This document shows positions 50,112 to 58,686 of a stretch of 64,000 nucleotides of DNA, piece after piece. A program made the position numbers and the translations under genes. This stretch comes from Mycolicibacterium sp. CBMA 234 (lineage in GTDB: Bacteria; Actinomycetota; Actinomycetes; Mycobacteriales; Mycobacteriaceae), in assembly GCF_009729415.1 (NCBI RefSeq), contig NZ_MPKW01000021.1, forward strand, positions 1 to 64,000, written 5' to 3'. Under the pieces are notes generated by a model. It saw nothing but the letters and a program-made list of their open reading frames with translations. It was not told where the DNA came from and searched no databases. How positions within the stretch are numbered: position 1 is the first letter of the stretch; each line of letters opens with the position of its first letter.

Positions 50112-51061
50112 GTTCGCGGGTTGCTGCTGTTGACTGCGGTACAAATTCCATTCGCCTGCTGATCGCGGACATCGCCGATGGCCGGTTGCAGGACGTGCAC
50201 CGCGAGATGCGGATCGTCACCTTGGGTGAAGGTGTTGATGCCACAGGGCAATTCGCGCCCGCCGCGTTGGCGCGCACGGAAGCGGCACTGTCCGACTACG
50301 TCGACACCATGCTCGCGCACGACGTGTCCAAAGTCCGGATGGTCGCGACCTCGGCGGCCCGCGATGCCGGCAACCGCGACGAGTTCTTCGCCATGACCGC
50401 CCGTCAACTGGGCCGGGCAATGCCGGGCGCGGTGGCTGAGGTGATCACCGGAACCGAGGAAGCGGCGTTGTCGTTCCGCGGTGCCGTCGGTGAATTAGAC
50501 CCGGCCGCAGGACCTTTCGTGGTTGTCGACCTGGGTGGCGGCTCGACCGAGGTAGTGCTCGGCGGGTCCGGCGCTGCGGTCACGGACGTGGTGGCCAGCT
50601 TCTCGGCCAACATCGGTTGTGTGCGGCTCACCGAGCGGTGCCTGCAGTCGGACCCGCCCACCGCTGACGAAGTAGCCGCGGCGCGTGCCGTGGTCCGGGA
50701 GAAGTTGGCGGAGGCGCTCGACGTCGTGCCCATTGATGGGGCGCACACGTGGGTCGGCGTGGCCGGCACCTTCACCACGATCGCCGCGCTGGCTCTGGGG
50801 TTGCCGGAGTACGACTCCGAGGTAATTCACCTGTCCCGCATCGGAATTCCCGATGTGGTCAAGGTATGCGACGAACTGATCGCGATGCCCCGGGCGCAGC
50901 GCCTCGAGCTCGGTCCCATGCACCCGGGTCGGGCGCCGGTGATCGGCGGCGGATCGGTCGTCGTCGAGGAACTGGCCCGCGAATTCGGTCAGCGCGCGGG
51001 CATCACCGAACTGGTGGTCAGCGAGCACGACATCCTGGACGGCATCGCGCTGTCTGTTTGA
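50108..51061 (+). CDS. ppx: Exopolyphosphatase/guanosine pentaphosphate phosphohydrolase family
   Basis: ASKHA-fold Ppx/GppA, 317 residues from GTG 50108. Phosphate loops are VDCGTNSIRLLIAD (N-terminus) and VVVDLGGGSTEVVLG (about residue 140). A catalytic Glu lies in EVITGTEEAALSFRG, and a C-terminal GGGSVVVEELAREFG closes the fold. Mycobacterial homologues (Rv1026) degrade polyphosphate. It overlaps the DUF501 stop by 4 bp (GTGA) and is followed by a strong terminator hairpin. Confidence 0.93.
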   Translation: MSSRVAAVDCGTNSIRLLIADIADGRLQDVHREMRIVTLGEGVDATGQFAPAALARTEAALSDYVDTMLAHDVSKVRMVATSAARDAGNRDEFFAMTARQLGRAMPGAVAEVITGTEEAALSFRGAVGELDPAAGPFVVVDLGGGSTEVVLGGSGAAVTDVVASFSANIGCVRLTERCLQSDPPTADEVAAARAVVREKLAEALDVVPIDGAHTWVGVAGTFTTIAALALGLPEYDSEVIHLSRIGIPDVVKVCDELIAMPRAQRLELGPMHPGRAPVIGGGSVVVEELAREFGQRAGITELVVSEHDILDGIALSV

Positions 51062-51068
51062 CCTGTGC

Positions 51069-51130
51069 GTCGAGCGTGCGGGTTTCCGCGGAAAAGCGAA
51101 GCGATTCCCTCGTAAACCCGCACGGTCGAC
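51069..51130. terminator. Long hairpin after ppx
   Basis: GTCGAGCGTGCGGGTTT (51069-51085) and its near-complement (51114-51130) pair at 16 of 17 positions around a 28-nt loop. It lies 8 bp past the ppx stop and 15 bp from the opposing small gene's stop, so it may act in both directions. Confidence 0.6.
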
Positions 51131-51145
51131 GGTCGAGAGTTGTGG

Positions 51146-51247
51146 CTAGACCTTGCAGTTGGGCCGGTTGCCGCAGTGGTGGCCGCCGCGGCAGGCGTTG
51201 CACTGACAGCCGCAGGTTGATTGAGCCTTGACCGCTGAAACCTTCAT
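51146..51247 (-). CDS. 33-residue cysteine-rich peptide, putative metal-binding
   Basis: ATG 51247 to TAG 51148-51146 encodes 33 residues. GGGGTGA lies 5-7 nt upstream of the ATG. Six of the last 22 residues are Cys (positions 12, 14, 16, 19, 25, 31) with two adjacent His (23-24). The spacing is C-x-C-x-C-x2-C-x5-C-x5-C, ending PNCKV. There is no signal peptide, so it is cytosolic. The composition suggests a metallothionein-like or other thiolate metal-binding peptide, but it does not resemble MymT. It lies downstream of the cutinase gene, after that gene's terminator, so it likely has its own promoter. Function is inferred only from composition. Confidence 0.6.
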   Translation of the reverse strand: MKVSAVKAQSTCGCQCNACRGGHHCGNRPNCKV

Positions 51248-51340
51248 CCTGTTCACCCCTGTTTGTCTCGGCTTATCGAGATATGACGATTTCACCATAG
51301 TTCGATCGCGGGGCTGCGTGAAGGCTGTGAACAGACCGAC

Positions 51341-51375
51341 GGCCGGAAGCTGTCCGTGGGGACTGGCTTCCGGCC
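51341..51375 (-). terminator. Terminator hairpin of the cutinase gene
   Basis: GGCCGGAAGC (51341-51350) and GCTTCCGGCC (51366-51375) form a perfect 10-bp stem with a 15-nt loop, 16 bp past the cutinase stop. No U-tract. Confidence 0.5.
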
Positions 51376-51391
51376 GCCGGCTCGGGGTGAT

Positions 51392-52153
51392 TCAGTTGGC
51401 TGTGTCGTCCGACGCCTGGACCAATGCGGCGGCCGGAGCGGCAGGGGCACCCAGTTGGCGGGCGACGAAGTCCGCTGCCTGGTTGGCCATGCCGTTGAAC
51501 TTGTAGGCGCTGTGGGCAGAGCGGTCCATGCCGCCACCGCAGATCGGGTCGCCGGGGGCGCACAGCTGCAGGGTCTTGCCGGCGTAGGCGCCGCCGATGT
51601 TGATGGCGGGCGCTCCGCGGTCGGCGACGCTCAGCACGAACGGGCTCGGGGTGCCGAACAGGACCACGGCGGCGACGTGCGAGGCGACCGAGGCGGGCAT
51701 CGGGCCGGTGATGCCGGCTGGCAGCGCGAATCCGGCGGGGACGCTGCTCATGGTGCTGTAGCCGGCGACAGCCGCGCCCTGCGAGTAGCCGCCGATGACG
51801 ATTTTGGTGGCGGGGCAGCTCGCGGCGATGGCCTCGATGCGGTTGGTGGCGTCGGCGACACCGTCGGCGGCCTGACCGAAGTCCAGCGAGGCGGGGTAGT
51901 TCACGCCGTAAGCGTCGATGTTCTTGCCAGGCATCCGGGCGTTCAGTGCGTCGACGAAGGCCTGACCCGTAGCGCCGACACCAGGAGCTTCGAAGGTGCC
52001 GCGGGCGAAGACGACCTCGACGTTGGCACAGGAGTCGTCGGCGGCACTTGCGGTGGCGACAGGGTCGACGGATGCGCCGACGATGATCGTGAAGGCTGCC
52101 GTCGCGGCCAGAGCCACTTTGCCGGCCAGAGTGCGGAAGGAGCTGGCGTTCAT
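51392..52153 (-). CDS. Secreted cutinase-family serine esterase
   Basis: The 253-residue precursor has a signal peptide of about 40 residues (cleavage near TASAAD). The mature enzyme has the cutinase nucleophile motif GGYSQGAAV, a Cys pair framing the domain (DDSCANVEVVFARGT and AASCPATK), and the catalytic Asp/His region APGDPICGGG...AHSAYK. Mycobacterial cutinase-like proteins hydrolyse esters or lipids in the envelope or outside the cell. GGGGA lies about 10 nt before ATG 52153. I do not recall it at this position in M. tuberculosis. Confidence 0.9.
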   Translation of the reverse strand: MNASSFRTLAGKVALAATAAFTIIVGASVDPVATASAADDSCANVEVVFARGTFEAPGVGATGQAFVDALNARMPGKNIDAYGVNYPASLDFGQAADGVADATNRIEAIAASCPATKIVIGGYSQGAAVAGYSTMSSVPAGFALPAGITGPMPASVASHVAAVVLFGTPSPFVLSVADRGAPAINIGGAYAGKTLQLCAPGDPICGGGMDRSAHSAYKFNGMANQAADFVARQLGAPAAPAAALVQASDDTAN

Positions 52154-52505
52154 GATGTTTTCCCCGTCGCTTGAAGTACCAGTTGCCTGGTATAAGTCGA
52201 ACGGGGTAGCTGCGATTCCGGCCGGGTGCTGTGACGAAGCACATACCTAGGGTGGCTAAGCATTGGGGATGATCGGCGGGCCGGAATGCGTTTGGTCGGC
52301 GCCGACGGGCGATGCGCATTAGCGCAGGTCAACGGGGGAGTACCTGCTGCTCCCCGGCTTCTACCTCGACATGTTCGAGCGGGAGTCGTCAGCTTGAGCT
52401 GACATTGTCAACTCATGCTGACAGCTCCCGACCGCAAGTGTCAGGGAAGGGCCGACACGCCGAACGTGCTCGGGGCAGGAACCCTGCGCCGGGACTGCCC
52501 CGCCA
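52154..52505. promoter_or_regulatory. 352-bp region upstream of the cutinase gene with paired operator-like palindromes
   Basis: No convincing gene is seen. Two related 16-bp palindromes are GTCAGCTTGAGCTGAC (52388-52403) and GTCAACTCATGCTGAC (52407-52422), matching at 12 of 16 positions, 19 bp apart. A GGGGAG/CTCCCC hairpin with a 9-nt loop is at 52335-52355. The palindromes look like a tandem operator, about 235 bp before the cutinase start. Confidence 0.4.
52472..52501 (-). terminator. Probable terminator of the decarboxylase gene
   Basis: GGGGCAG (52472-52478) pairs with CTGCCCC (52495-52501), a perfect 7-bp stem with a 16-nt loop, starting 4 bp after the decarboxylase stop. Confidence 0.4.
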
Positions 52506-55346
52506 TCAACTCGACTTGGCAGCGCTCTTCTTGGGCTTGGCGGCAGCGGGCGCTGCGGGTGCCTCAGCCGGCGCGGGCCTCGCGGCCGCAGCACCTGGCG
52601 TCAGCACGGGACGGCACATCTCGATGGCCTTCTCGGTGTAGACCCGGTAGCCGAAATCCGGGTTGTAGCCATGGATTTCGGGTGTATCGAGATCGCGCAG
52701 GAAGGTCAGAATCTCGCGGCTGAACACCTGGCCGGGCACCAGCACCGGGAATCCTGGCGGGTACGGCGTCACGAATGTCGCCGATACCACGTCCACGCCG
52801 TTGTCCATCTTCTCGAAAACCTCGTCGGTGGTGAGGTATTCGCAGTTGGTGTCGTTGTAGGACAGGTAGAACGCCCGCCGCACATCGCCTTCCGGCGTCG
52901 GCTCGGAGCCGTTGGTCCACTCCATCTCTCGGAACACCGGATGGAATCCGCTGAAGTTCGGCAGTGAGGCGGACGACGTGGTCAGCTTCCGCACCTTCTG
53001 TTCGAAGCGGCCGCGTTCGCCGAGGCCCATCTCGGAGACCGCCTCGTCGAGTTCGGTGGCGATCTTCACCAGCACCTCGACCAGGAAGGCCACCGAGCTA
53101 CGCGTGGTACCGATATTCGTCATGAACAGCACGGTGTTTCGCGAGGTCTTGTTGATCTGCACACCGTGCCGGTCCATCAGCTGCTCGCGTTTGAAGGTGT
53201 CGCCGTCGTAGCCGGTGCGGCCGATCGACAGCGTGATGCGCGACGGGTCGAGCACGAATTCGTCTTTGTCCCAAGCGGTCATCATGTTTTGCAGACCGGA
53301 GCGCAGCGGCTGCTCGATGTGGCTGGCGCGGAATTCGTCGGGGATCAGATCCGAGGTGCGCAGGCACCTCATGTACTTGCTCAGCAGCGGGTGGTTGTCG
53401 ATCGCGTCGCGCAACTGCATCGCGTTCTCGATCTGACGTTGCACCAGCTCGACGCCTTCCAGCGCGACCTGGCGCCGCCCCAGATCCAATGACGCCAGAA
53501 TCTGATAGTTGGGTGACGTCGACGTGTGCGCCATGTAGGCCTCGTGGAAGGCTTCGGACACCTTCTGCTCGAAGTCTTGGTCGAATACGTGGATCATCGA
53601 ACCTTGGCGCAACGAGGTCAGCGTCTTGTGTGTCGACTGCGCGGCGTACACCCGCACCCGAGCCTTGGCTGGGTCTGGCATCAGCCGACGATTGAGCAAT
53701 TCCTCATCGGTGGGCGGCTTTTCGATGTCGGCCGTCAGCTGCTTCTGGTACTCAGCGAGGTACTCCGGATCGGCCAGTTTCTCGCGGAGCCGACGGGCCG
53801 TCGCCATCGCGGTGCGGTCCCGGTAGACCGGGTGGAACCGCGCGAACGCGAACCACGCTTCGTCCCATAGGAATACGAGGTCCGGTTTGATCGCGAGGCA
53901 TTCCTCCATGACCCGCTCCACGTCGTACACGATGCCGTCGAACGTGCAGTTGGTCAGCGACATCATCTTGACCCGGTCCAGCTTGCCGGCGGCCTTGAGC
54001 GCCAGCAACTTTGACTTGATTTCCCGCAGCGGCACCGCGCCGTACATGGTGTAGTCGGGTAGCGGGTAGGCCTCCAGGTAGATGACATTGGCCCCGGCCA
54101 TCATCATCCCGTAGTGGTGCGACTGGTGGCAGTTGCGGTCCAGCAGCACGATGTCGCCGGGCGCCACCAGCGACTGCGTGACGATCTTGTTGGCCGTCGA
54201 CGTGCCGTTGGTGACGAAGTAGGTGCGCCGCGAACCGTAGGTCTCAGCGGCCAATTGCTGGGCCTCGCGCAGCGGCCCGGTCGGCTCCAACAGCGAGTCC
54301 AGCCCACCGCAGGTGGCCGACGTCTCGGCCATGAACACGTCCAGCCCGTAGAAGCTGACCATGTCTTTGATCCAGTGCGAGTTGACAATTGACTTGCCCT
54401 GGCTGATTGGCAGCGCGTGGAACACCCCGGTCGGCCGGTGACTGTATTGCTTGAGCGCGCTGAAAAACGGTGTGCGGTAACGCTCGGCGACGCCCTGCAG
54501 GATCGACAGGTGCAACTCCAGCACGCCTTCGCGGGCATGGAACACCCGCCGGAAGTGCGTGCCCAGCCGTCCGGCGATGTCTTCGACCTCGATCTCGGTC
54601 ATCAGATAGAGGTCGAGTTCGGGTCGCAAATCTTGGATGGACGTCGCCAGGATTTGGGCGCGCTCATCGGGTGACTTGTGATCGTCGAGCACCTCGGACA
54701 CCTTGGTGTCGACGAATTGGGCCAACGTCGACAGGTCGCGCTCGGATCGGTGGCTGAACCGCCGCCGGATCACCGCGGCTTGCAGGTTCACGTTGAGCCG
54801 GGCCGCGATCAGCGCCTCGTCGCCGCTGCCGACCACGACCAGTTCGTAGACGAACTCGTCGTCGGGCCGGCGCCAGCTGCGCACCTCAGCACGCAACGCC
54901 TGCTCCTGGGCCTCGGTCATCTTCTCGACGATCAGCACCTCGAAGTACAGCTGCTCCCGCCGGGACACGGGCTGCTGCTCCAGCGTGCGCGGGTCGGTGG
55001 GGAACATGTCGGTGTCGTCCATGCCCGCGTTGTCGATGTCGCCGGTCCGGTACGACTCGGTGGTCAGCGCCCGGTTGATCCGAGCGATGGTCTTCGCGAA
55101 CTTGTCGTAGCTACCGGCGCTGAACAACCGCTGCACCTGGGCGAAATGCAGGGAACCGGGATATGCCCAATACGGTTCCAGCGGGGTCAGGGTCCCGAGC
55201 AGCTCAGTGCAGATCCCGATATACCGGTCTTTGAGATCGCCGACGGTGGTGGTTCTGGTCAGCCGGTCGGCGGCTTCTTCCAGGCGGCACCAGGCGTCGC
55301 CTCGTAGTTGCCAGACACTGTTGTAGGCGCGCGAATTGTCTACCAT
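52506..55346 (-). CDS. Large Orn/Lys/Arg-type PLP-dependent decarboxylase
   Basis: From ATG 55346 the protein is 946 residues, the size I remember for Rv2531c, which it resembles. The PLP-binding fold-I domain (about 310-700) shows TNGTSTANKIV, DRNCHQSHHYG, WDEAW (Asp about 495) and the Schiff-base Lys574 in AAQSTHKTLTSLRQG. The C-terminal domain (about 700-900) includes TFVTPYPPGFPVLVPGQ, typical of Orn/Lys/Arg decarboxylases. The N-terminal 300 residues are a poorly characterised domain. AAAAGG lies 6-7 nt before ATG 55346; a GTG 37 codons upstream lacks one. The substrate amino acid is not decided by sequence; products would be a polyamine or agmatine/cadaverine. Confidence 0.85.
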   Translation of the reverse strand: MVDNSRAYNSVWQLRGDAWCRLEEAADRLTRTTTVGDLKDRYIGICTELLGTLTPLEPYWAYPGSLHFAQVQRLFSAGSYDKFAKTIARINRALTTESYRTGDIDNAGMDDTDMFPTDPRTLEQQPVSRREQLYFEVLIVEKMTEAQEQALRAEVRSWRRPDDEFVYELVVVGSGDEALIAARLNVNLQAAVIRRRFSHRSERDLSTLAQFVDTKVSEVLDDHKSPDERAQILATSIQDLRPELDLYLMTEIEVEDIAGRLGTHFRRVFHAREGVLELHLSILQGVAERYRTPFFSALKQYSHRPTGVFHALPISQGKSIVNSHWIKDMVSFYGLDVFMAETSATCGGLDSLLEPTGPLREAQQLAAETYGSRRTYFVTNGTSTANKIVTQSLVAPGDIVLLDRNCHQSHHYGMMMAGANVIYLEAYPLPDYTMYGAVPLREIKSKLLALKAAGKLDRVKMMSLTNCTFDGIVYDVERVMEECLAIKPDLVFLWDEAWFAFARFHPVYRDRTAMATARRLREKLADPEYLAEYQKQLTADIEKPPTDEELLNRRLMPDPAKARVRVYAAQSTHKTLTSLRQGSMIHVFDQDFEQKVSEAFHEAYMAHTSTSPNYQILASLDLGRRQVALEGVELVQRQIENAMQLRDAIDNHPLLSKYMRCLRTSDLIPDEFRASHIEQPLRSGLQNMMTAWDKDEFVLDPSRITLSIGRTGYDGDTFKREQLMDRHGVQINKTSRNTVLFMTNIGTTRSSVAFLVEVLVKIATELDEAVSEMGLGERGRFEQKVRKLTTSSASLPNFSGFHPVFREMEWTNGSEPTPEGDVRRAFYLSYNDTNCEYLTTDEVFEKMDNGVDVVSATFVTPYPPGFPVLVPGQVFSREILTFLRDLDTPEIHGYNPDFGYRVYTEKAIEMCRPVLTPGAAAARPAPAEAPAAPAAAKPKKSAAKSS

Positions 55347-55469
55347 TTCCAGCCTTTTCACAGGTGCGTTCGGTGGAAGAGCTTCGCGCTCCAGCCTTCC
55401 ACTCATTAGCCGCTGTGTGTTGGCTTGTGTGCGAAAAATCGGCGAAATCTCGAACACAAGTCAACGCGC

Positions 55470-56150
55470 TCACTCCTGGAAGCGATACCCCATGCCGGCC
55501 TCGGTCAGCAGGTGCTTGGGGTGCGAGGGGTCGATCTCCAACTTGCGCCGCAGCTGAGCCAGATACACGCGCAGGTAGTGGGTCTCCTTGGCGTAGGCCG
55601 GGCCCCACACCTCCTTGAGCAGCTCTTCGCGGCCCACCAGCTTGCCGCGGTTGCGCACCAGCATCTCCAACATGCCCCATTCGGTGGGCGTCAGGTGCAC
55701 CTCGTTGCCGCTGCGGGTCACCCGTTTGGAGGCCAAATCGACTGTGAATGACGATGTTTCGATGACAGGCTCGTCTGTCTCGGAGGCCGCTGCGCCACGC
55801 CGCACCGCGGCCCGCAGCCGAGCCAGGAACTCATCCATGCCGAACGGCTTGGTGACGTAGTCGTCGGCACCCGCGTCGAGTGCTTCGACTTTGTCCATCG
55901 AGTCGGTCCGCGCCGACAGCACGATCACCGGCGCGGTGAGCCAGCCACGCAATCCGGCGAGCACGTCAATACCCGACATGTCCGGCAGGCCCAGATCCAG
56001 GATCACCACGTCGGGCTTGTGCTCGGCGGCCGCCCGCAGTGCCTCCGCACCACTGGCCGCGACGGTGACCTCGTACCCGCGCACCGACAGGTTGATCCGT
56101 AACGCGCGCAGGATCTGCGGCTCGTCGTCGATCACCAGAACTCGTGTCAC
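55470..56150 (-). CDS. kdpE: Response regulator KdpE
   Basis: OmpR/PhoB-type regulator, 226 residues. The receiver domain has VIDDEP (acidic pocket), phospho-acceptor Asp52 in VVILDLGLPDMSG, and Lys in TKPFGMDE. The winged-helix DNA-binding domain (about 128-226) contains LTPTEWGMLEMLVRNRGKLVGREELL. It activates kdpFABC under potassium limitation. It overlaps kdpD by 4 bp and is the last gene of the operon, 123 bp before the decarboxylase start. Confidence 0.95.
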   Translation of the reverse strand: MTRVLVIDDEPQILRALRINLSVRGYEVTVAASGAEALRAAAEHKPDVVILDLGLPDMSGIDVLAGLRGWLTAPVIVLSARTDSMDKVEALDAGADDYVTKPFGMDEFLARLRAAVRRGAAASETDEPVIETSSFTVDLASKRVTRSGNEVHLTPTEWGMLEMLVRNRGKLVGREELLKEVWGPAYAKETHYLRVYLAQLRRKLEIDPSHPKHLLTEAGMGYRFQE

Positions 56151-58675
56151 GCCTGATCCTTTCCTGGGGCGGCCAGGTCAACCACCACGGTCAGCCCGCC
56201 GCCGGGGGTGTCGGTGGCCGAGATGGTGCCGCCCATTGCCTCGACGAAACCGCGGGCCACCGAAAGACCAAGTCCCACACCGGTGCTGTTGTCACGATCG
56301 CCGAGGCGCTGGAATGGTGCGAACATCTCCTCCTCGGTGCCGCGGGGGATACCCGGCCCCTCATCGATAATGGTGATCAGCACTCGCTCTCCGACTGGGC
56401 CGGCGTTGACCCGCACCACGCTGGCCGGGGCGTACCGCAGGGCATTGTCGACCAGGTTGAGCAGCACCCGTTCCAGTAGGCCCGAGTCGGCCAGCGCCAC
56501 CGCATCGCCCACCTCGACCTTGACCCGGTCCAGGCCCCGGTGTCCGTAACCGGTTGTGCTCCGGCTGATTCCGAGCAGCGCCCGTTGGACGACCTCTTCC
56601 AGGTACACCGTCCGCAGCTCCGGCTTGACCACGCCGGCGGCGAGCCGCGATGAATCCAGCAGGTTGCCCACCAACGACGTCAGCTGGTCCACGGATTCCT
56701 CGACGGTGGCCAGCAGCTCGGCGGTGTCCTCGGGGGAGAAGCCGACGTCTTCGCTGCGCAGGCTGGACACCGCGGCCTTGGCGGCGGCCAGCGGAGTGCG
56801 CAGGTCGTGGCTGACGGCGCTCAGCAGCGACCGGCGCAGTTCATCGGCTTTCGCGATGGCCTCGGCGCGGCCGGCCTCTTCGACCAATGCGCGCTGCCGC
56901 ACCAGGCCCGCCGCCTGTCGGGCCACGGCGCCGAGCACCAACCGGTCGCGGGCCTCGGTCTTGCGGCCGGCCATCAGCAGCCAGTACTCATCGTCGCTGA
57001 CCTCGATCGCGGTGTCGGCCGAATCGACTGTCGCACACGGGTCTTTACCGACGCAGGCGATAATTCCCTCATCTTCGTGCAGCAGGCTGACGGCACGTTG
57101 GCCGTAGGTCTCGCGGACGCGTTCCAGCAGCGTGGTCAGGTCGGCGCCACGCAGCACGCTGCCCGCGAACAGGGCCAGCAGCTCGGCCTCCTGCGCGGCG
57201 TGACGGGCTTCCCTGGCGCGTTTGGCAGCACCGTCGACCAGGGCGGCGACGGCCACCGCGACAGCCAGCAGCACCACGATGGTGAGCGCGCTGTCGGGGT
57301 CGGCAATGGTGAAGCTGTACCGCGGCGGAACGAAGAAGTAGTTGAGCAGCAGCCCCGAAAGCACGGCCGACAGCGCGGCCGGGGCCACGCCGCCGAGCAG
57401 CGCCACGATCAGGACACCGATGAAGTAGACCGCGCTCTCGCCGCCGACGTGCAGGAACGGGTCCAGCAGTGCCGTGATGGCGGTGATGATGCTGGGCACG
57501 ATGAGCGCGGCCAGCCAGGACGCCAGGTGGCGTTGGCCGCGGCTTGCCGTGGACCACGACCATCCAGTCTGGGACTGCTCATGGGTGACCATGTGCACGT
57601 CGATCTTCCCGGAGTGCTGCACCGTCTTGGCGCCGATGCCCTCGTCGAAGAGCCGGGCCCAGCGTGAGCGTCTCGACGTGCCCAGCACCAGCTGGGTGGC
57701 GTTCATCTCGCGGGCGAAATCCAGTAGGGCACTGGGCACGTCACCGTCGCTGCCGCCGACGACGGTGTGCAGGGTGGCGCCGAGGCTGGAAGTCAGCTCG
57801 CGGACCTTGCCCATCTGCGGGGCCGAGACACCCGTCAACCCGTCGCCTCGGACGACGTGCACCACCATCAGCTCGGCGCTGGATTTCGAGGCGATGCGCG
57901 ACGCGCGTCGTACCAGGGTTTCCGATTCGGGACCGCCGGTGACCGCTACGACGACGCGCTCGCGGGCCTCCCAGGTATCCGAAATATTGTGCTCAGCACG
58001 GTATTTCGCCAAGGCGGCGTCGACCTGATCGGCCAGCCACAGCAGCGCCAGTTCGCGCAGGGCGGTGAGGTTGCCCTGGCGGAAGTAGTTGGACAGGGCC
58101 GCGTCGACGCGTTCTGGCGCGTACACGTTGCCGTGGGAGAGCCTGCGGCGCAAGGCTTCCGGAGTGATGTCGACCAATTCGATCTGCGCGGCACCGCGCA
58201 CCACGGAGTCCGGGACAGTCTCCTGCTGCTCGATGCCGGTGATCTGTGCGACGACGTCGTTCAGGCTCTCGAGGTGCTGGACATTCACCGTGGAGATGAC
58301 GGTGATGCCGGCGGCCAGCAGCTCCTCGACGTCCTGCCAGCGCTTGGCGTTCTTGCTGCCGGGGGTGTTGCTGTGGGCCAGTTCGTCTACCAGCACCACT
58401 TCGGGATGACGGGCCAGCACGGCCGGGACGTCGAGTTCGGAGAAGGTCCCGCCGCGGTAGTCGATGAACCGCGGCGGGATCTTCTCGATGCCCTCCATGG
58501 CCTCGGCGGTCTTCTTGCGGCCGTGGGTCTCAACCACGGCCGCGACCACGTCAGTGCCGCGCTCGAGTCGGCGGTGGGCCTCGCCGAGCATTGAGAACGT
58601 CTTGCCCACACCAGGGGCCGCACCCAGGTAGATGCGTAACTCGCCCCGCTTTTCCGACGTTCCCATGTCTCCCAT
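56147..58675 (-). CDS. kdpD: Sensor histidine kinase KdpD
   Basis: The 842-residue kinase is complete. The N-terminal KdpD domain has Walker A GAAPGVGKTFSML and VVLVDELAHSN (about 1-215). A universal-stress-like domain (about 240-370), four membrane helices (about 390-490), a GAF-like region, the HisKA box SHDLRTPLAAAKA (phospho-His) and a HATPase domain ending at EAMGGTISATDTPGGGL follow. It senses K+ or turgor. 11 bp after kdpC, overlapping kdpE, so sensor and pump share an operon. Confidence 0.95.
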   Translation of the reverse strand: MGDMGTSEKRGELRIYLGAAPGVGKTFSMLGEAHRRLERGTDVVAAVVETHGRKKTAEAMEGIEKIPPRFIDYRGGTFSELDVPAVLARHPEVVLVDELAHSNTPGSKNAKRWQDVEELLAAGITVISTVNVQHLESLNDVVAQITGIEQQETVPDSVVRGAAQIELVDITPEALRRRLSHGNVYAPERVDAALSNYFRQGNLTALRELALLWLADQVDAALAKYRAEHNISDTWEARERVVVAVTGGPESETLVRRASRIASKSSAELMVVHVVRGDGLTGVSAPQMGKVRELTSSLGATLHTVVGGSDGDVPSALLDFAREMNATQLVLGTSRRSRWARLFDEGIGAKTVQHSGKIDVHMVTHEQSQTGWSWSTASRGQRHLASWLAALIVPSIITAITALLDPFLHVGGESAVYFIGVLIVALLGGVAPAALSAVLSGLLLNYFFVPPRYSFTIADPDSALTIVVLLAVAVAVAALVDGAAKRAREARHAAQEAELLALFAGSVLRGADLTTLLERVRETYGQRAVSLLHEDEGIIACVGKDPCATVDSADTAIEVSDDEYWLLMAGRKTEARDRLVLGAVARQAAGLVRQRALVEEAGRAEAIAKADELRRSLLSAVSHDLRTPLAAAKAAVSSLRSEDVGFSPEDTAELLATVEESVDQLTSLVGNLLDSSRLAAGVVKPELRTVYLEEVVQRALLGISRSTTGYGHRGLDRVKVEVGDAVALADSGLLERVLLNLVDNALRYAPASVVRVNAGPVGERVLITIIDEGPGIPRGTEEEMFAPFQRLGDRDNSTGVGLGLSVARGFVEAMGGTISATDTPGGGLTVVVDLAAPGKDQA

Positions 58676-58686
58676 TGTCCAGCAGG

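Noticed and set aside
51146..51247. The cysteine-rich peptide as the copper metallothionein MymT or a RiPP precursor.
   Set aside because: Length and cysteine spacing differ from MymT as I remember it, and there are no modification enzymes nearby.
52269..52397. A plus-strand frame with ATG 52269, an in-frame TAG at 52320-52322, and a protein-like continuation to TGA 52395-52397.
   Set aside because: The readable part overlaps a GGGGAG/CTCCCC hairpin and the palindromes, is only about 24 codons long and needs stop-codon readthrough. It is better explained as chance or a small remnant.
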